In this document: positions 1 to 5,963 of the stretch, piece by piece | Layout of the letters: each line of letters begins with the position of its first letter | Position numbering within the stretch: the stretch's first letter is position 1 | From: Desulfofustis sp. | GTDB lineage: Bacteria > Desulfobacterota > Desulfobulbia > Desulfobulbales > Desulfocapsaceae | DNA: 6,942 bases | Direction: 5' to 3' | NCBI GenBank assembly: GCA_030604345.1 | Contig: JAUVWB010000079.1 | Location: 1-6,942 of the forward strand | Notes under the pieces: model-generated | The model's database searches: none | What the model saw: only the letters and a program-made list of their open reading frames with translations | What the model was told of the DNA's origin: nothing | Made by a program: the position numbers and the translations under genes

Positions 1-1
1 C

Positions 2-250
2 TATCTCTTTCGCTCGATCGGCGACTATTATGTCAACCGCGCCACGGCCGTGATCATGACCGGCATGGGATCGGACGGCACCAAGGGGCTGCAGGTGCTG
101 AAAAACAAAGGGACGAGGATAATCGCCCAGAACGAGGAGACCTGTGTCGTGTTCGGTATGCCCAAGGCACCCATCGAGTTGGGCCTGGTGGATGCCATCG
201 TGCCGCTGAACCGGATCGCGGATGAAATAGTCAAGAGCGTCAAGTTGTGA
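2..250 (+). CDS. cheB: CheB chemotaxis protein-glutamate methylesterase, C-terminal fragment
   Basis: This is the last 82 codons of a gene that begins outside the window; the open frame runs from base 2 to TGA at 248-250. CheB is the cytoplasmic enzyme that removes methyl groups from, and deamidates, chemoreceptor glutamates/glutamines, opposing CheR during adaptation. The visible part includes the family signature TGMGSDG (visible residues 20-26), whose aspartate (residue 25) corresponds to the catalytic aspartate of the Ser-His-Asp triad. Next comes the usual QNEETCVVFGMP stretch and the closing G-x-VD-x-I-V-P-L segment. The active-site serine and histidine and the receiver domain lie upstream and cannot be checked. 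An internal GTG at 50 and ATG at 56 are not starts, because the homologous sequence continues upstream of them. CheR follows 19 bases downstream, the common cheB-cheR arrangement. Confidence 0.93.
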   Translation, partial: YLFRSIGDYYVNRATAVIMTGMGSDGTKGLQVLKNKGTRIIAQNEETCVVFGMPKAPIELGLVDAIVPLNRIADEIVKSVKL

Positions 251-269
251 TGCGGGCCGGCGACCTCCC

Positions 270-1106
270 ATGCTAAAGATCCAGCCCCATGAACTAAAGG
301 TCATAGCCCAGTACATCCACAGTATATCAGGCATTTATCTAGACCAGAGCAAATCCTACCTGTTTGAAACCAGGCTTGGGTCGCTGGCCGAGAAGCTTGG
401 CTGTGCGTCGTTTCAAGACCTGTATAACAAGGCACGAACCGATTCCTCCAAGGCTATCGAGCGCTCCATTATCGATGCCATCTCCACCAACGAGACACTC
501 TTTTTCCGGGATAAATCTCCCTTCGAACTACTGCAGCACAAAATTCTGCCGGAGATGATCAATGCCCGCACGCCGTCATCCCCGCAACTGAAAGTGCCGA
601 TCAAGATCTGGAGCGCAGCGGCGTCGACCGGCCAGGAACTCTACTCCATTGCCATCGTCATCAAGGAATTGATCAGGGACCTCTCCAGATACCAGTTCAC
701 TCTCCTCGGCACCGATATCTCCGATGCCGCCCTGGCGCAGGCCAGTTACGGCAAGTACAACCGCTTCGAAATAGAGCGCGGTCTCGACCAGCGCTATCTG
801 CAACGCTATTTCACATTGTTTGGCGACTCTTGGAAGATCAAGGACGAAATCCGGTCCATGGTCAGTTTTCGCAAGCACAACCTGATGCAACCGTTCACGT
901 CCGTCGGCAAATTCGACGTCATTTTCTGCCGCAACGTGGCCATTTATTTCACCCTGGAAGACCGCAAAGCGTTGTTCAACCGATTGGCCGACAACCTCGC
1001 CGACGACGGGTTCCTGGTGATCGGTTCCACCGAATCTCTCACCGGTATATGTCCCCGCTTCGTTCCGAAACGCCACCTGCGAACCATCTTCTACCAGAAG
1101 AAATAG
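270..1106 (+). CDS. cheR: CheR chemotaxis protein methyltransferase
   Basis: CheR transfers methyl groups from S-adenosylmethionine to glutamates of chemoreceptors in the cytoplasm. At 278 residues it has the usual length. The N-terminal helical domain (about 1-70) leads into TNETLFFRD (73-81), a family hallmark. The SAM-binding domain follows with WSAAASTGQELYSIA (114-128), GTDIS (147-151), FCRNVAIYF (219-227) and GSTESL (252-257). The SAM loop is slightly divergent: many CheR proteins read STGEEPYS where this one has STGQELYS, but the second glutamate of the pair is kept (E123). The ATG at 270 is chosen because the protein begins directly with the CheR N-terminal domain. No convincing Shine-Dalgarno sequence precedes it, so expression may depend on coupling to cheB, 19 bases upstream. 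There is no fused TPR or other domain. A response-regulator gene follows after 15 bases, probably in the same operon. Confidence 0.95.
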   Translation: MLKIQPHELKVIAQYIHSISGIYLDQSKSYLFETRLGSLAEKLGCASFQDLYNKARTDSSKAIERSIIDAISTNETLFFRDKSPFELLQHKILPEMINARTPSSPQLKVPIKIWSAAASTGQELYSIAIVIKELIRDLSRYQFTLLGTDISDAALAQASYGKYNRFEIERGLDQRYLQRYFTLFGDSWKIKDEIRSMVSFRKHNLMQPFTSVGKFDVIFCRNVAIYFTLEDRKALFNRLADNLADDGFLVIGSTESLTGICPRFVPKRHLRTIFYQKK

Positions 1107-1121
1107 CAACGAGGTGACTGT

Positions 1122-1697
1122 ATGGAAAATCTGACCATCCTGGTAGTAGACGACGATCCCGTCATCAGAAGGCTCCTGGAACAACGCCTGGTGAAGCAGC
1201 ACTATCAGGTGGCTGTTGCGGGAGACGGTGTCCAGGCCGAAGCGCTGCTGCGGGAACGACCCTTCGACGTGGTGCTCACCGACTTGATGATGCCCGGAGG
1301 GCTCGGCGGCATCGAGGTCCTGGAGATCGCGAAGAAACTCCACCCGCACAGCGAAGTGGTTCTGATCACTGCCCATTCATCGGTGGGAACGGCGGTGGAG
1401 GCGATGAAGAAAGGGGCTGCCGACTACCTGGAAAAACCGATCAATTTCGATGAATTGTTCCTTCGCCTCGACAAAATAGCCAACCTCAAGTCCATCCTGC
1501 GGTCGGCCCAGGACCTGGAACAGGCGATGACCGTCACCGAAACGGCAGCTTCGCAAACGATTCAGGATCTGGAGATGGCCGTGGCGAAAAAGCAACAGGC
1601 CATTGACGCGGTGGAAGACCTCTTGGCCGATCGCTCCATTCCCGAGGACGAACGGATCTACCGTGCCCTGAGTATCCTGGCCGATAGCGGCCCTTGA
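1122..1697 (+). CDS. CheY-like response regulator with helical C-terminal tail
   Basis: This 191-residue protein has an N-terminal receiver domain (about 4-125) and no DNA-binding or enzymatic output domain. All phosphorylation residues are in place: acidic pocket D10-D11-D12, phosphoacceptor D54 in VVLTDLMMP, T83 in VLITAHSS, and K105 in YLEKP. The remaining 65 residues (about 126-191) are predicted by eye to be helical, rich in A, E, Q and L with coiled-coil-like spacing, and end in a short region containing the PEDER motif. A good ribosome site, GAGGTG (1109-1114), sits eight bases before the ATG. It lies 15 bases after cheR and is probably cotranscribed with cheB and cheR. It could act as the CheY of this system, as a phosphate sink, or through a partner bound by the tail. 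It is longer than a classical CheY (about 120-130 residues), so no gene symbol is assigned. Confidence 0.9.
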   Translation: MENLTILVVDDDPVIRRLLEQRLVKQHYQVAVAGDGVQAEALLRERPFDVVLTDLMMPGGLGGIEVLEIAKKLHPHSEVVLITAHSSVGTAVEAMKKGAADYLEKPINFDELFLRLDKIANLKSILRSAQDLEQAMTVTETAASQTIQDLEMAVAKKQQAIDAVEDLLADRSIPEDERIYRALSILADSGP

Positions 1698-1767
1698 CGC
1701 CGAAACAGAAGAAGAGCGATCCGTCCCCTCTCGCTGGCAATCGTCTGACCGGCTGACCGTTAATCCG
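1698..1767. other. Convergent intergenic spacer without recognisable terminator
   Basis: Seventy bases separate the stop of the response regulator from the stop of the pentapeptide-repeat gene on the other strand. A weak inverted repeat (AGCGA at 1715-1719 and TCGCT at 1731-1735, 11-base loop) and a short direct repeat of GACCG are present. No GC-rich stem followed by a T-run is visible on either strand, so termination here, if it occurs, is not by an obvious intrinsic terminator. Confidence 0.5.
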
Positions 1768-2904
1768 CTAGCGATCCTGCCCCGGGGCGACATACCCGAT
1801 GGCCCCGTCGAAAATCGCTTCATCGAGCAGGGCATCACGAAACGTGGCGTCTGTCAGGTCGGCCCCGGAAAAATCGGCCTTGTAAAGATCAGCCTCACGA
1901 AAATCAGCCCCCCGCAGGTCGGCCTTTCTCAACGAGGTCCCCTTGAGATTGGCTCTGGCCAGGCGGGCATTGCGCATGTCGGCACCGCTGAGATCGCTCT
2001 GCTCCAGATCGGCACCATCAAGGTTCACACCGTGCAGATCGGCGCCGGCCAGGTCGCACTGGTAACACTTTCGCCTCTCCAGCAGCCTGGCGATCGACTC
2101 TTGCAGTGTCTGCGTGGCTTCGGCAACCGCCGGCGAGACCTCCTCGGCGGCGGAAACCGCCGCCGCTGCCGGTTCTTCGCTAACCGTTGGCGCCGGAGCG
2201 GTAAACGTCGGGGCCGGAACGGCTTCTCGTTCCAGTTTTGTTTCCTCCGGCATTTCGGTCTGTTCAAGATTCGCCGGCGGCAAGGGAGCCACCCGTTTTT
2301 CCGGCGGCGGTTCGGGACTCGGCGCGGGAGTCGGCTGGTCCTGGATCGAAACTGCCGGCGGCGGCTCCGGCGGGACGGCGGCCTGGCGGCTGGCGTGCTG
2401 CTCTTTCGCCCCGGCCGGGGCGACCACCGGCTCTTCTCCTGCCTCCGGAGCCGGTGCCTGCTCGGTTGTCTCAGGTTCGCCGGTCTCCATGGTTACTTCC
2501 GGCACAGCTCCTTCATCCAGCTGGGCACCGACCAGATAGGCTCCGGACAAAACCGTCCCCTGCAGATCGGCTCCGCGCAGGTCGGTATTGGCCAGATCGG
2601 CTCCGCCCAATTTGGCATCACGCAGCGTGGCCCCGCGCAAGTCGGCGTCGGACAGATTGGCCAGGAAGAGTGAAGCGTTGCTCAGATCGGCGTCGCGGAG
2701 ATCGGCCCCCGTCAGGTTCATGCGGTTCAGATCCGCGCCCTGCAAATTGCAGCCAACGCAGGCATTGGTTTTTACCAACTGGTCGATATTGTTCTGCACG
2801 TCATCGGCGGCGTGGCCGACAGTGGAGACAAGGGGCACCGACAACAGCAGCAGGCAGGAACCAAGGCCCAGATGATGTACGAGTCGACGAGTAGTGTGGA
2901 ACAT
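1768..2904 (-). CDS. Exported two-domain pentapeptide-repeat protein
   Basis: The 378-residue product begins with a Sec-type signal peptide: basic start (R6, R7), hydrophobic core (about 12-29) and probable cleavage near A32/A33, so it should act outside the cytoplasm. Two pentapeptide domains of the A(D/N)LXX type follow, with 16 consecutive repeats (53-132) and 17 consecutive repeats (284-368). Each should fold as a right-handed quadrilateral beta-helix of about four coils. Each domain is preceded by a matching cap, I-x2-L followed by CxxC (C49/C52 and C280/C283), so the protein seems to have arisen by internal duplication. Between them lies a low-complexity linker of about 138 residues rich in P, E and A. 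The start is supported by AGAGGT on the minus strand (2911-2917 region), seven bases upstream. Function is unknown: pentapeptide helices usually act as binding scaffolds, and some mimic DNA. It lies 208 bases downstream of a thermonuclease gene on the same strand. Confidence 0.85.
   Translation of the reverse strand: MFHTTRRLVHHLGLGSCLLLLSVPLVSTVGHAADDVQNNIDQLVKTNACVGCNLQGADLNRMNLTGADLRDADLSNASLFLANLSDADLRGATLRDAKLGGADLANTDLRGADLQGTVLSGAYLVGAQLDEGAVPEVTMETGEPETTEQAPAPEAGEEPVVAPAGAKEQHASRQAAVPPEPPPAVSIQDQPTPAPSPEPPPEKRVAPLPPANLEQTEMPEETKLEREAVPAPTFTAPAPTVSEEPAAAAVSAAEEVSPAVAEATQTLQESIARLLERRKCYQCDLAGADLHGVNLDGADLEQSDLSGADMRNARLARANLKGTSLRKADLRGADFREADLYKADFSGADLTDATFRDALLDEAIFDGAIGYVAPGQDR
1801..2094 (-). 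repeat. Pentapeptide-repeat domain 2 with CxxC cap
   Basis: This segment encodes residues 271-368 of the exported protein: a short helical cap ending in C-Y-Q-C and then 17 uninterrupted five-residue repeats such as DLAGA, DLSGA and DFREA. Central positions are L, M or F, as expected for residues facing the interior of a beta-helix. The 15-base periodicity is visible in the DNA as recurrent GATCGGC/GTCGGC words on the plus strand. Confidence 0.88.
2509..2787 (-). repeat. Pentapeptide-repeat domain 1 with CxxC cap
   Basis: This segment encodes residues 40-132 of the same protein: a cap ending in C-V-G-C and 16 uninterrupted repeats such as NLQGA, DLRDA and DLRGA. It aligns with domain 2 without gaps from the cap through the first coils (I-x2-L ... 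C-x2-C-(N/D)-L-x-GADL), which points to duplication. Confidence 0.88.
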
Positions 2905-3112
2905 ATGCTTACCTCTTATGGGAAGCTTGAAAAATTCGACATTTCGCTCAAGATTCCCTGATGTTTGTCTGCAGTACGCTGACCATCCGGAAAGTCGGCG
3001 CCTCCATGACGGTCATTCTAATCCAACCGGCCCAACATTAACAGATGAGACTGCACCGACAATGCATTTCATTTTCCGGTTGGTGACGCTGGTCTCTCAA
3101 TAAAGGGCCCGG
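2905..3112. other. Intergenic region upstream of the pentapeptide-repeat gene
   Basis: These 208 bases separate the stop of the nuclease gene from the start of the pentapeptide-repeat gene, both on the minus strand. The stretch holds the latter gene's ribosome site (minus-strand AGAGGT, 2911-2917 region) and an 11-base palindrome at 3006-3016. A possible minus-strand -10 element TAGAAT (3015-3020) abuts the palindrome but has no good -35 partner. A plus-strand open frame at 2894-3103 has no recognisable features or ribosome site and is not called. The gap is long enough for the pentapeptide gene to have its own promoter. Confidence 0.45.
3006..3016. promoter_or_regulatory. Palindrome ATGAC-G-GTCAT, possible operator
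   Basis: This is a perfect inverted repeat with five-base arms and a one-base centre, in the leader of the pentapeptide-repeat gene. It overlaps the downstream end of the weak minus-strand -10 candidate TAGAAT (3015-3020), where a repressor site would be expected. A palindrome this short can occur by chance and only one copy was noticed, so the assignment is tentative. Confidence 0.2.
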
Positions 3113-3706
3113 TTATTTGTACCGTTTCCACTGCCATGGCGATATCGGTCGCTGGTGACGCCAGAGGCCGATACGCTGGGTGCGAGCCTGTTGTTGCAGC
3201 TCCTTCCATCTCTGGCACCCGGCGCTTGTGCAATAACGAGGGTAGACCCAGGCCGCACCGACCCGGATCAGCTCCTCGTTGACATGGGCCCTATCGGTCC
3301 GAACCTGGGCGACGGCACGGTCATATCGATCAATATCCATGACGGTAACCGACAACGGTCGTCCGGAGACCAGGCGCTTCAGATGCCGGCGTGCCAGACC
3401 TGCCCCCGGTTGGTCGAATTCCGGTGCGTCGATGCCGTACAGTCTCAGATGCACTTCTTGCCCTTCACGACTTACCAGCAGTGAGTCTCCATCGATCACC
3501 GAGACCAGTCGGGCGTTCCAGCTGCCGCCGATCTCGGGAAGCGGCATCGTTTCCGCCTGACAGCGTTGCGCGAACCAGGGGAAGAGTGCCGCTAGAAACA
3601 GCAAGAACAGGAGACAGCGGTGTAACGCCGTCGTCCCGACCGGGATTTCCGCTGGTTCAGATGATGGCTGAGCTTCTCGTTCGGAGCGGCTGAAGATACG
3701 TGTCAT
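3113..3706 (-). CDS. Exported or membrane-anchored thermonuclease (SNase family)
   Basis: The product resembles staphylococcal nuclease, a calcium-dependent phosphodiesterase that cuts DNA and RNA. Numbered from ATG at 3706 (197 residues), the OB-fold domain spans about 61-185. It keeps the catalytic set: DGDS (72-75, usually DGDT), R88, D93 and E96 in RLYGIDAPE, and R130 in DRYDR, with the usual spacing between D74, R88, D93 and E96. C159 and C164 may form a disulfide, and the end (GLW ... PWQWKRYK) is typical of the family. A hydrophobic stretch (about 32-46) followed by an A-x-A-like end (QRCQA) suggests export, but it is preceded by about 30 polar residues, long for a signal peptide, so it may instead be an anchor. 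The frame extends to a TTG at 3808; the ATG is preferred, although neither start has a strong ribosome site. Possible roles are nutrient scavenging or clearing extracellular DNA. Confidence 0.85.
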   Translation of the reverse strand: MTRIFSRSEREAQPSSEPAEIPVGTTALHRCLLFLLFLAALFPWFAQRCQAETMPLPEIGGSWNARLVSVIDGDSLLVSREGQEVHLRLYGIDAPEFDQPGAGLARRHLKRLVSGRPLSVTVMDIDRYDRAVAQVRTDRAHVNEELIRVGAAWVYPRYCTSAGCQRWKELQQQARTQRIGLWRHQRPISPWQWKRYK

Positions 3707-3794
3707 TTTTCTGAAAGGTCCCGTCGAAGTGGTCCACGGGACACCGTTGACCACCGGGAAAAGCCATGTTTTCTTATCACTGCCTGCGACAGCC

Positions 3795-3824
3795 TTGTTA
3801 TTGAACAAACGATTATGCTATAGT
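3795..3824 (+). promoter_or_regulatory. Candidate sigma-70-type promoter for the nucleotide-sensor/sigma-54-activator pair
   Basis: TTGTTA (3795-3800) and TATAGT (3819-3824), separated by 18 bases, resemble -35 and -10 elements. They lie in the A+T-rich part of the divergent region. Transcription would begin near 3831, giving a leader of about 110 bases that includes the 3841-3858 inverted repeat. The assignment is by eye only. Confidence 0.3.
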
Positions 3825-3840
3825 TATTCGACTTTTGGTA

Positions 3841-3858
3841 GTGTCTATTTTTTGACAC
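3841..3858. promoter_or_regulatory. Inverted repeat GTGTC-N8-GACAC in divergent promoter region
   Basis: Five-base perfect arms (3841-3845 and 3854-3858) flank the A+T-rich spacer TATTTTTT. The arm-to-arm spacing is compatible with a dimeric regulator, and the position between divergent genes suggests an operator. A TTGACA word overlaps the right arm (3852-3857), but no -10 element sits at the right distance. The stem is too short and the T-run misplaced for an intrinsic terminator. Confidence 0.25.
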
Positions 3859-3915
3859 ACGGTTTCCGGGCCGTTAGGCCTGTCGTCTGATGCGATGGCG
3901 GCGGCAGCACACGGC

Positions 3916-3925
3916 AGAGCGCTCT
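3916..3925. promoter_or_regulatory. Ten-base palindrome AGAGCGCTCT upstream of the nucleotide-sensor gene
   Basis: This perfect palindrome ends 14 bases before the chosen ATG and just before the GGGGA ribosome site. It could be an operator or a small leader structure, but its length is within what chance would give. Confidence 0.15.
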
Positions 3926-3939
3926 ACAATCGGGGAACG

Positions 3940-4428
3940 ATGCAGCAGACCAAACTCTCAGAATCGGAAGAAGATACCAGACACTTTCTGGTCAGTCTGC
4001 CCATTTTCGACAGCTTTCATGTGGACGAGTTGACCGTTCTCGCCCGCCATATGAGCTTCATTCATCTCCAACGCGGCGAGTTCCTGTTCGTCGAGGGAGA
4101 CCGGGGCACCTTCATGGGGTTTGTGGTGAGCGGGGTTCTGGAAGTTCTGAAAAAAACGGAAACCGGAGAAAACATCGTTATCGCCCGGCTCACCAAGGGC
4201 AGTTCCATCGGAGAGATGGCCCTTATCGATAAATCGACCCGTTCGGCAACGGTCATGGCCAAGCAACCGACCACCATGGTAACGTTGACGGAAAAAGGGT
4301 TCGACCTGCTCACCCAGAAATCCCCCGCTCTCGGGGTCAAGATCATGCAGAAGATCGCCCGCCTGCTGAGCCTGAACATGAGGCGGACATCAAGCAAGCT
4401 GGCCGATCTCATGCAAAGCAAAGGATGA
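3940..4428 (+). CDS. Stand-alone cyclic-nucleotide-binding domain protein
   Basis: Numbered from ATG at 3940, the 162-residue protein is essentially one CRP/FNR-type cNMP-binding beta-barrel (about 17-135) followed by helices (about 130-160). The phosphate-binding cassette is intact: GSSIGEMALIDKSTRSATV (87-105) with E92 for the ribose hydroxyl and R101 for the cyclic phosphate, so nucleotide binding is plausible. There is no helix-turn-helix domain; CRP-type regulators are usually about 200-230 residues. It is therefore probably a sensor acting on a partner. The ATG at 3940 is preferred to one at 3895 because GGGGA (3932-3936) precedes it and the extra 15 residues are alanine-rich and lie outside the domain. 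Its stop overlaps the start of the sigma-54 activator by four bases (ATGA), implying translational coupling and a shared task. Whether the ligand is cAMP, cGMP or another nucleotide cannot be told. Confidence 0.87.
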   Translation: MQQTKLSESEEDTRHFLVSLPIFDSFHVDELTVLARHMSFIHLQRGEFLFVEGDRGTFMGFVVSGVLEVLKKTETGENIVIARLTKGSSIGEMALIDKSTRSATVMAKQPTTMVTLTEKGFDLLTQKSPALGVKIMQKIARLLSLNMRRTSSKLADLMQSKG

Positions 4429-5942
4429 CGAGCCGAGACAAGTACCCCATGATTCGTCAACGCCCGCTCCGTTTGCTCCTCTGCCTCCACGAACAGGCTA
4501 CCGTCGAGGCGGTATGTCGTTTAATCGATACCGTTCTACCGGGGACGGAAACCATCGTTGCTACCGATCAGGAAATCCTCGCCCGTTTGAGTCGAGAGGC
4601 GTTCGACGCCCTGCTCGTCTCGGAGACGACCGGACCACCATCGACCCTGCGGGAACACCTGGTGAAGGTGCTCACCTACCATCCAGACCTGTGTGTGGTT
4701 CCGCTCGTGACACCGGATCAGCCGCACCAGATCCACTGCGTCGTTGATCTGGATCTCCCCTATTTTCTTACTTTGCCTCCGGAACCGCGGGAGCTGAACC
4801 TGATCTTGCAGCGGTTACAGCTGAAGATCGACCATCTGGGCACCCGACAACGCCGCTCGACGCCTCGCAACACCCGCCAGATCCAGGGCTTCATCGGTTC
4901 CGGCCCGGCCATGACCCGGTTGTTCGAATTGATTCTCCGGGTTGCCGAGGATGACTTCGCCACCGTGCTCATCCGCGGCGAATCGGGAACCGGCAAGGAA
5001 TTGGTGGCCAAGGCGATTCATGCCAAGAGCAGACGCCACGCCCACAATTTCGTTCCGGTCAATTGCGCCGCGATACCGGACGACTTGTTGGAAAGCGAAT
5101 TGTTCGGTCACCTCAAGGGATCATTTACCGGGGCCTCACACAACAAAACGGGCCGGATTCAATACGCCGATCAAGGCACCCTGTTTCTCGACGAAATCGG
5201 AGATATGAAACCGGCACTGCAGGCGAAGCTGTTGCGCGTCCTGCAGGAAAAGGAATTTGAGCCGGTAGGGTCGTTGAAGGCCATTCCCGTGGACACCCGA
5301 ATTGTCGCCGCCACCCATTGCGACCTGGAAGAACTGGTCAAAAAAGGGGATTTCCGTGAAGATCTCTATTACCGTCTGAGCGTCGTACCGATTCAGGTGC
5401 CGCCGCTGCGGGATCGGCTGGAGGACATCCCGCTTCTCCTCGATCGCTTCATTGAGGCCTTCACCACCGAACGGAGCCGGGAAAAAATCACCTTTTCCCC
5501 AGAGGCGGTAACCCTGTTGCTGAAACACGATTGGCGTGGCAACGTGCGGGAATTGGAAAACCTGGTACAACACATGGCCATCCTGCATGGCGGCAAAACC
5601 ATCCGGCCCCAGGATCTCCCCGAAAAATTTCTCAGACACTATACCCCCGTCGCCGACCCGGATAGGACGGCGCACGATCGGCACCTGTTTTCCGACGAGG
5701 TCTTTTTACGTGAGCGTGCCGAACTCTGCGCACCCTTGCCGGTTGAAGGGCGAGCCATCAGCCTGGAGGAGGGGCCGGTCGATTTCAACGACCTGATCAA
5801 TGAGTTCGAGACCGAACTGATCCTGACCGCCATGCGGTTCACCAGCGGTAACAAAAAGGAAGCGGCCCGCCTGCTGTGCCTGAAGCGCACTACGCTGCTG
5901 GAAAAAATCAAGAAGAAAGGATTGGAGGGGCGCTGGACGTGA
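4425..5942 (+). CDS. Sigma-54-dependent transcriptional activator with degenerate receiver domain (NtrC type)
   Basis: At 505 residues this has the three-part layout of NtrC-like activators. The N-terminal region (about 14-130) resembles a receiver but lacks the acidic pair (LLLCLHE) and has serine where the phosphoacceptor aspartate should be (FDALLVS, S66). The lysine is also gone (FLTLPPE). The AAA+ domain (about 155-390) is complete: Walker A GESGTGKE (185-192), sigma-54 contact loop GSFTGA (232-237, usually GAFTGA), Walker B GTLFLDEIGD (251-260), REDLYYRL (311-318) and WRGNVREL (370-377). A Fis-type helix-turn-helix ends the protein (about 463-500). It should remodel sigma-54 RNA polymerase from an upstream DNA site. 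Its start overlaps the cyclic-nucleotide-binding gene by four bases (AAAGG just upstream); an ATG at 4449 is a less likely alternative. The target promoters are not evident in this window. Confidence 0.93.
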   Translation: MTSRDKYPMIRQRPLRLLLCLHEQATVEAVCRLIDTVLPGTETIVATDQEILARLSREAFDALLVSETTGPPSTLREHLVKVLTYHPDLCVVPLVTPDQPHQIHCVVDLDLPYFLTLPPEPRELNLILQRLQLKIDHLGTRQRRSTPRNTRQIQGFIGSGPAMTRLFELILRVAEDDFATVLIRGESGTGKELVAKAIHAKSRRHAHNFVPVNCAAIPDDLLESELFGHLKGSFTGASHNKTGRIQYADQGTLFLDEIGDMKPALQAKLLRVLQEKEFEPVGSLKAIPVDTRIVAATHCDLEELVKKGDFREDLYYRLSVVPIQVPPLRDRLEDIPLLLDRFIEAFTTERSREKITFSPEAVTLLLKHDWRGNVRELENLVQHMAILHGGKTIRPQDLPEKFLRHYTPVADPDRTAHDRHLFSDEVFLRERAELCAPLPVEGRAISLEEGPVDFNDLINEFETELILTAMRFTSGNKKEAARLLCLKRTTLLEKIKKKGLEGRWT

Positions 5943-5963
5943 GCCGTCGTGCCGTTGTCTCGA
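5943..5963. other. Short convergent spacer
   Basis: Only 21 bases separate the stops of the sigma-54 activator (plus) and the CheC/CheX-like gene (minus). No stem-loop with T-run is visible, so transcripts from the two genes may overlap at their 3' ends. Confidence 0.5.

Larger units (their letters stand above)
3707..3939. promoter_or_regulatory. Divergent intergenic region between nuclease and nucleotide-sensor genes
   Basis: These 233 bases lie between the chosen starts of the nuclease (minus) and the cyclic-nucleotide-binding gene (plus). The central part (about 3795-3860) is clearly richer in A+T than its surroundings, as expected for promoters. It holds a plus-strand sigma-70-like candidate (3795-3824), an inverted repeat (3841-3858) and a ten-base palindrome (3916-3925). 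The part next to the nuclease (3707-3808) is also an open extension of that gene's frame and could be coding if the TTG start is used. Confidence 0.5.

Noticed and set aside
576..1376. A 266-codon open frame on the minus strand opposite cheR and the response regulator
   Set aside because: It lies opposite two genes with unmistakable family motifs, has no recognisable domain and is explained by the codon bias of GC-rich genes.
1795..2787. Short regularly spaced GATCGGC/GTCGGC words, resembling a CRISPR or tandem repeat array
   Set aside because: The 15-base period matches the five-residue repeats of a translated protein; there are no unique spacers between identical repeats.
2854..2865. Possible lipoprotein signal (L-G-S-C, C17) in the pentapeptide-repeat protein
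   Set aside because: The cysteine sits within the hydrophobic core and is followed by more hydrophobic residues; an ordinary signal-peptidase site near residue 32 fits better.
2032..2894. Long plus-strand open frames (213 and 218 codons) opposite the pentapeptide-repeat gene
   Set aside because: Their repetitive arginine-, glycine- and proline-rich translations mirror the 15-base repeat and the low-complexity linker of the real gene on the minus strand.
2894..3103. Plus-strand open frame of 69 codons in the intergenic region
   Set aside because: It starts inside the opposite gene, has no ribosome site and shows no domain or membrane pattern.
3213..3230. TGGCAC followed by GCTTGTGC, reminiscent of a sigma-54 promoter
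   Set aside because: The spacing between the GG and GC elements is wrong and the site is inside the nuclease coding sequence.
3841..3858. Hairpin with T-run as an intrinsic terminator
   Set aside because: The T-run is in the loop, not after the stem, and the stem has only five base pairs.
3895..3939. Upstream ATG at 3895 for the cyclic-nucleotide-binding protein
   Set aside because: No ribosome site precedes it and the added residues are alanine-rich and outside the domain; the ATG at 3940 has GGGGA at good spacing.
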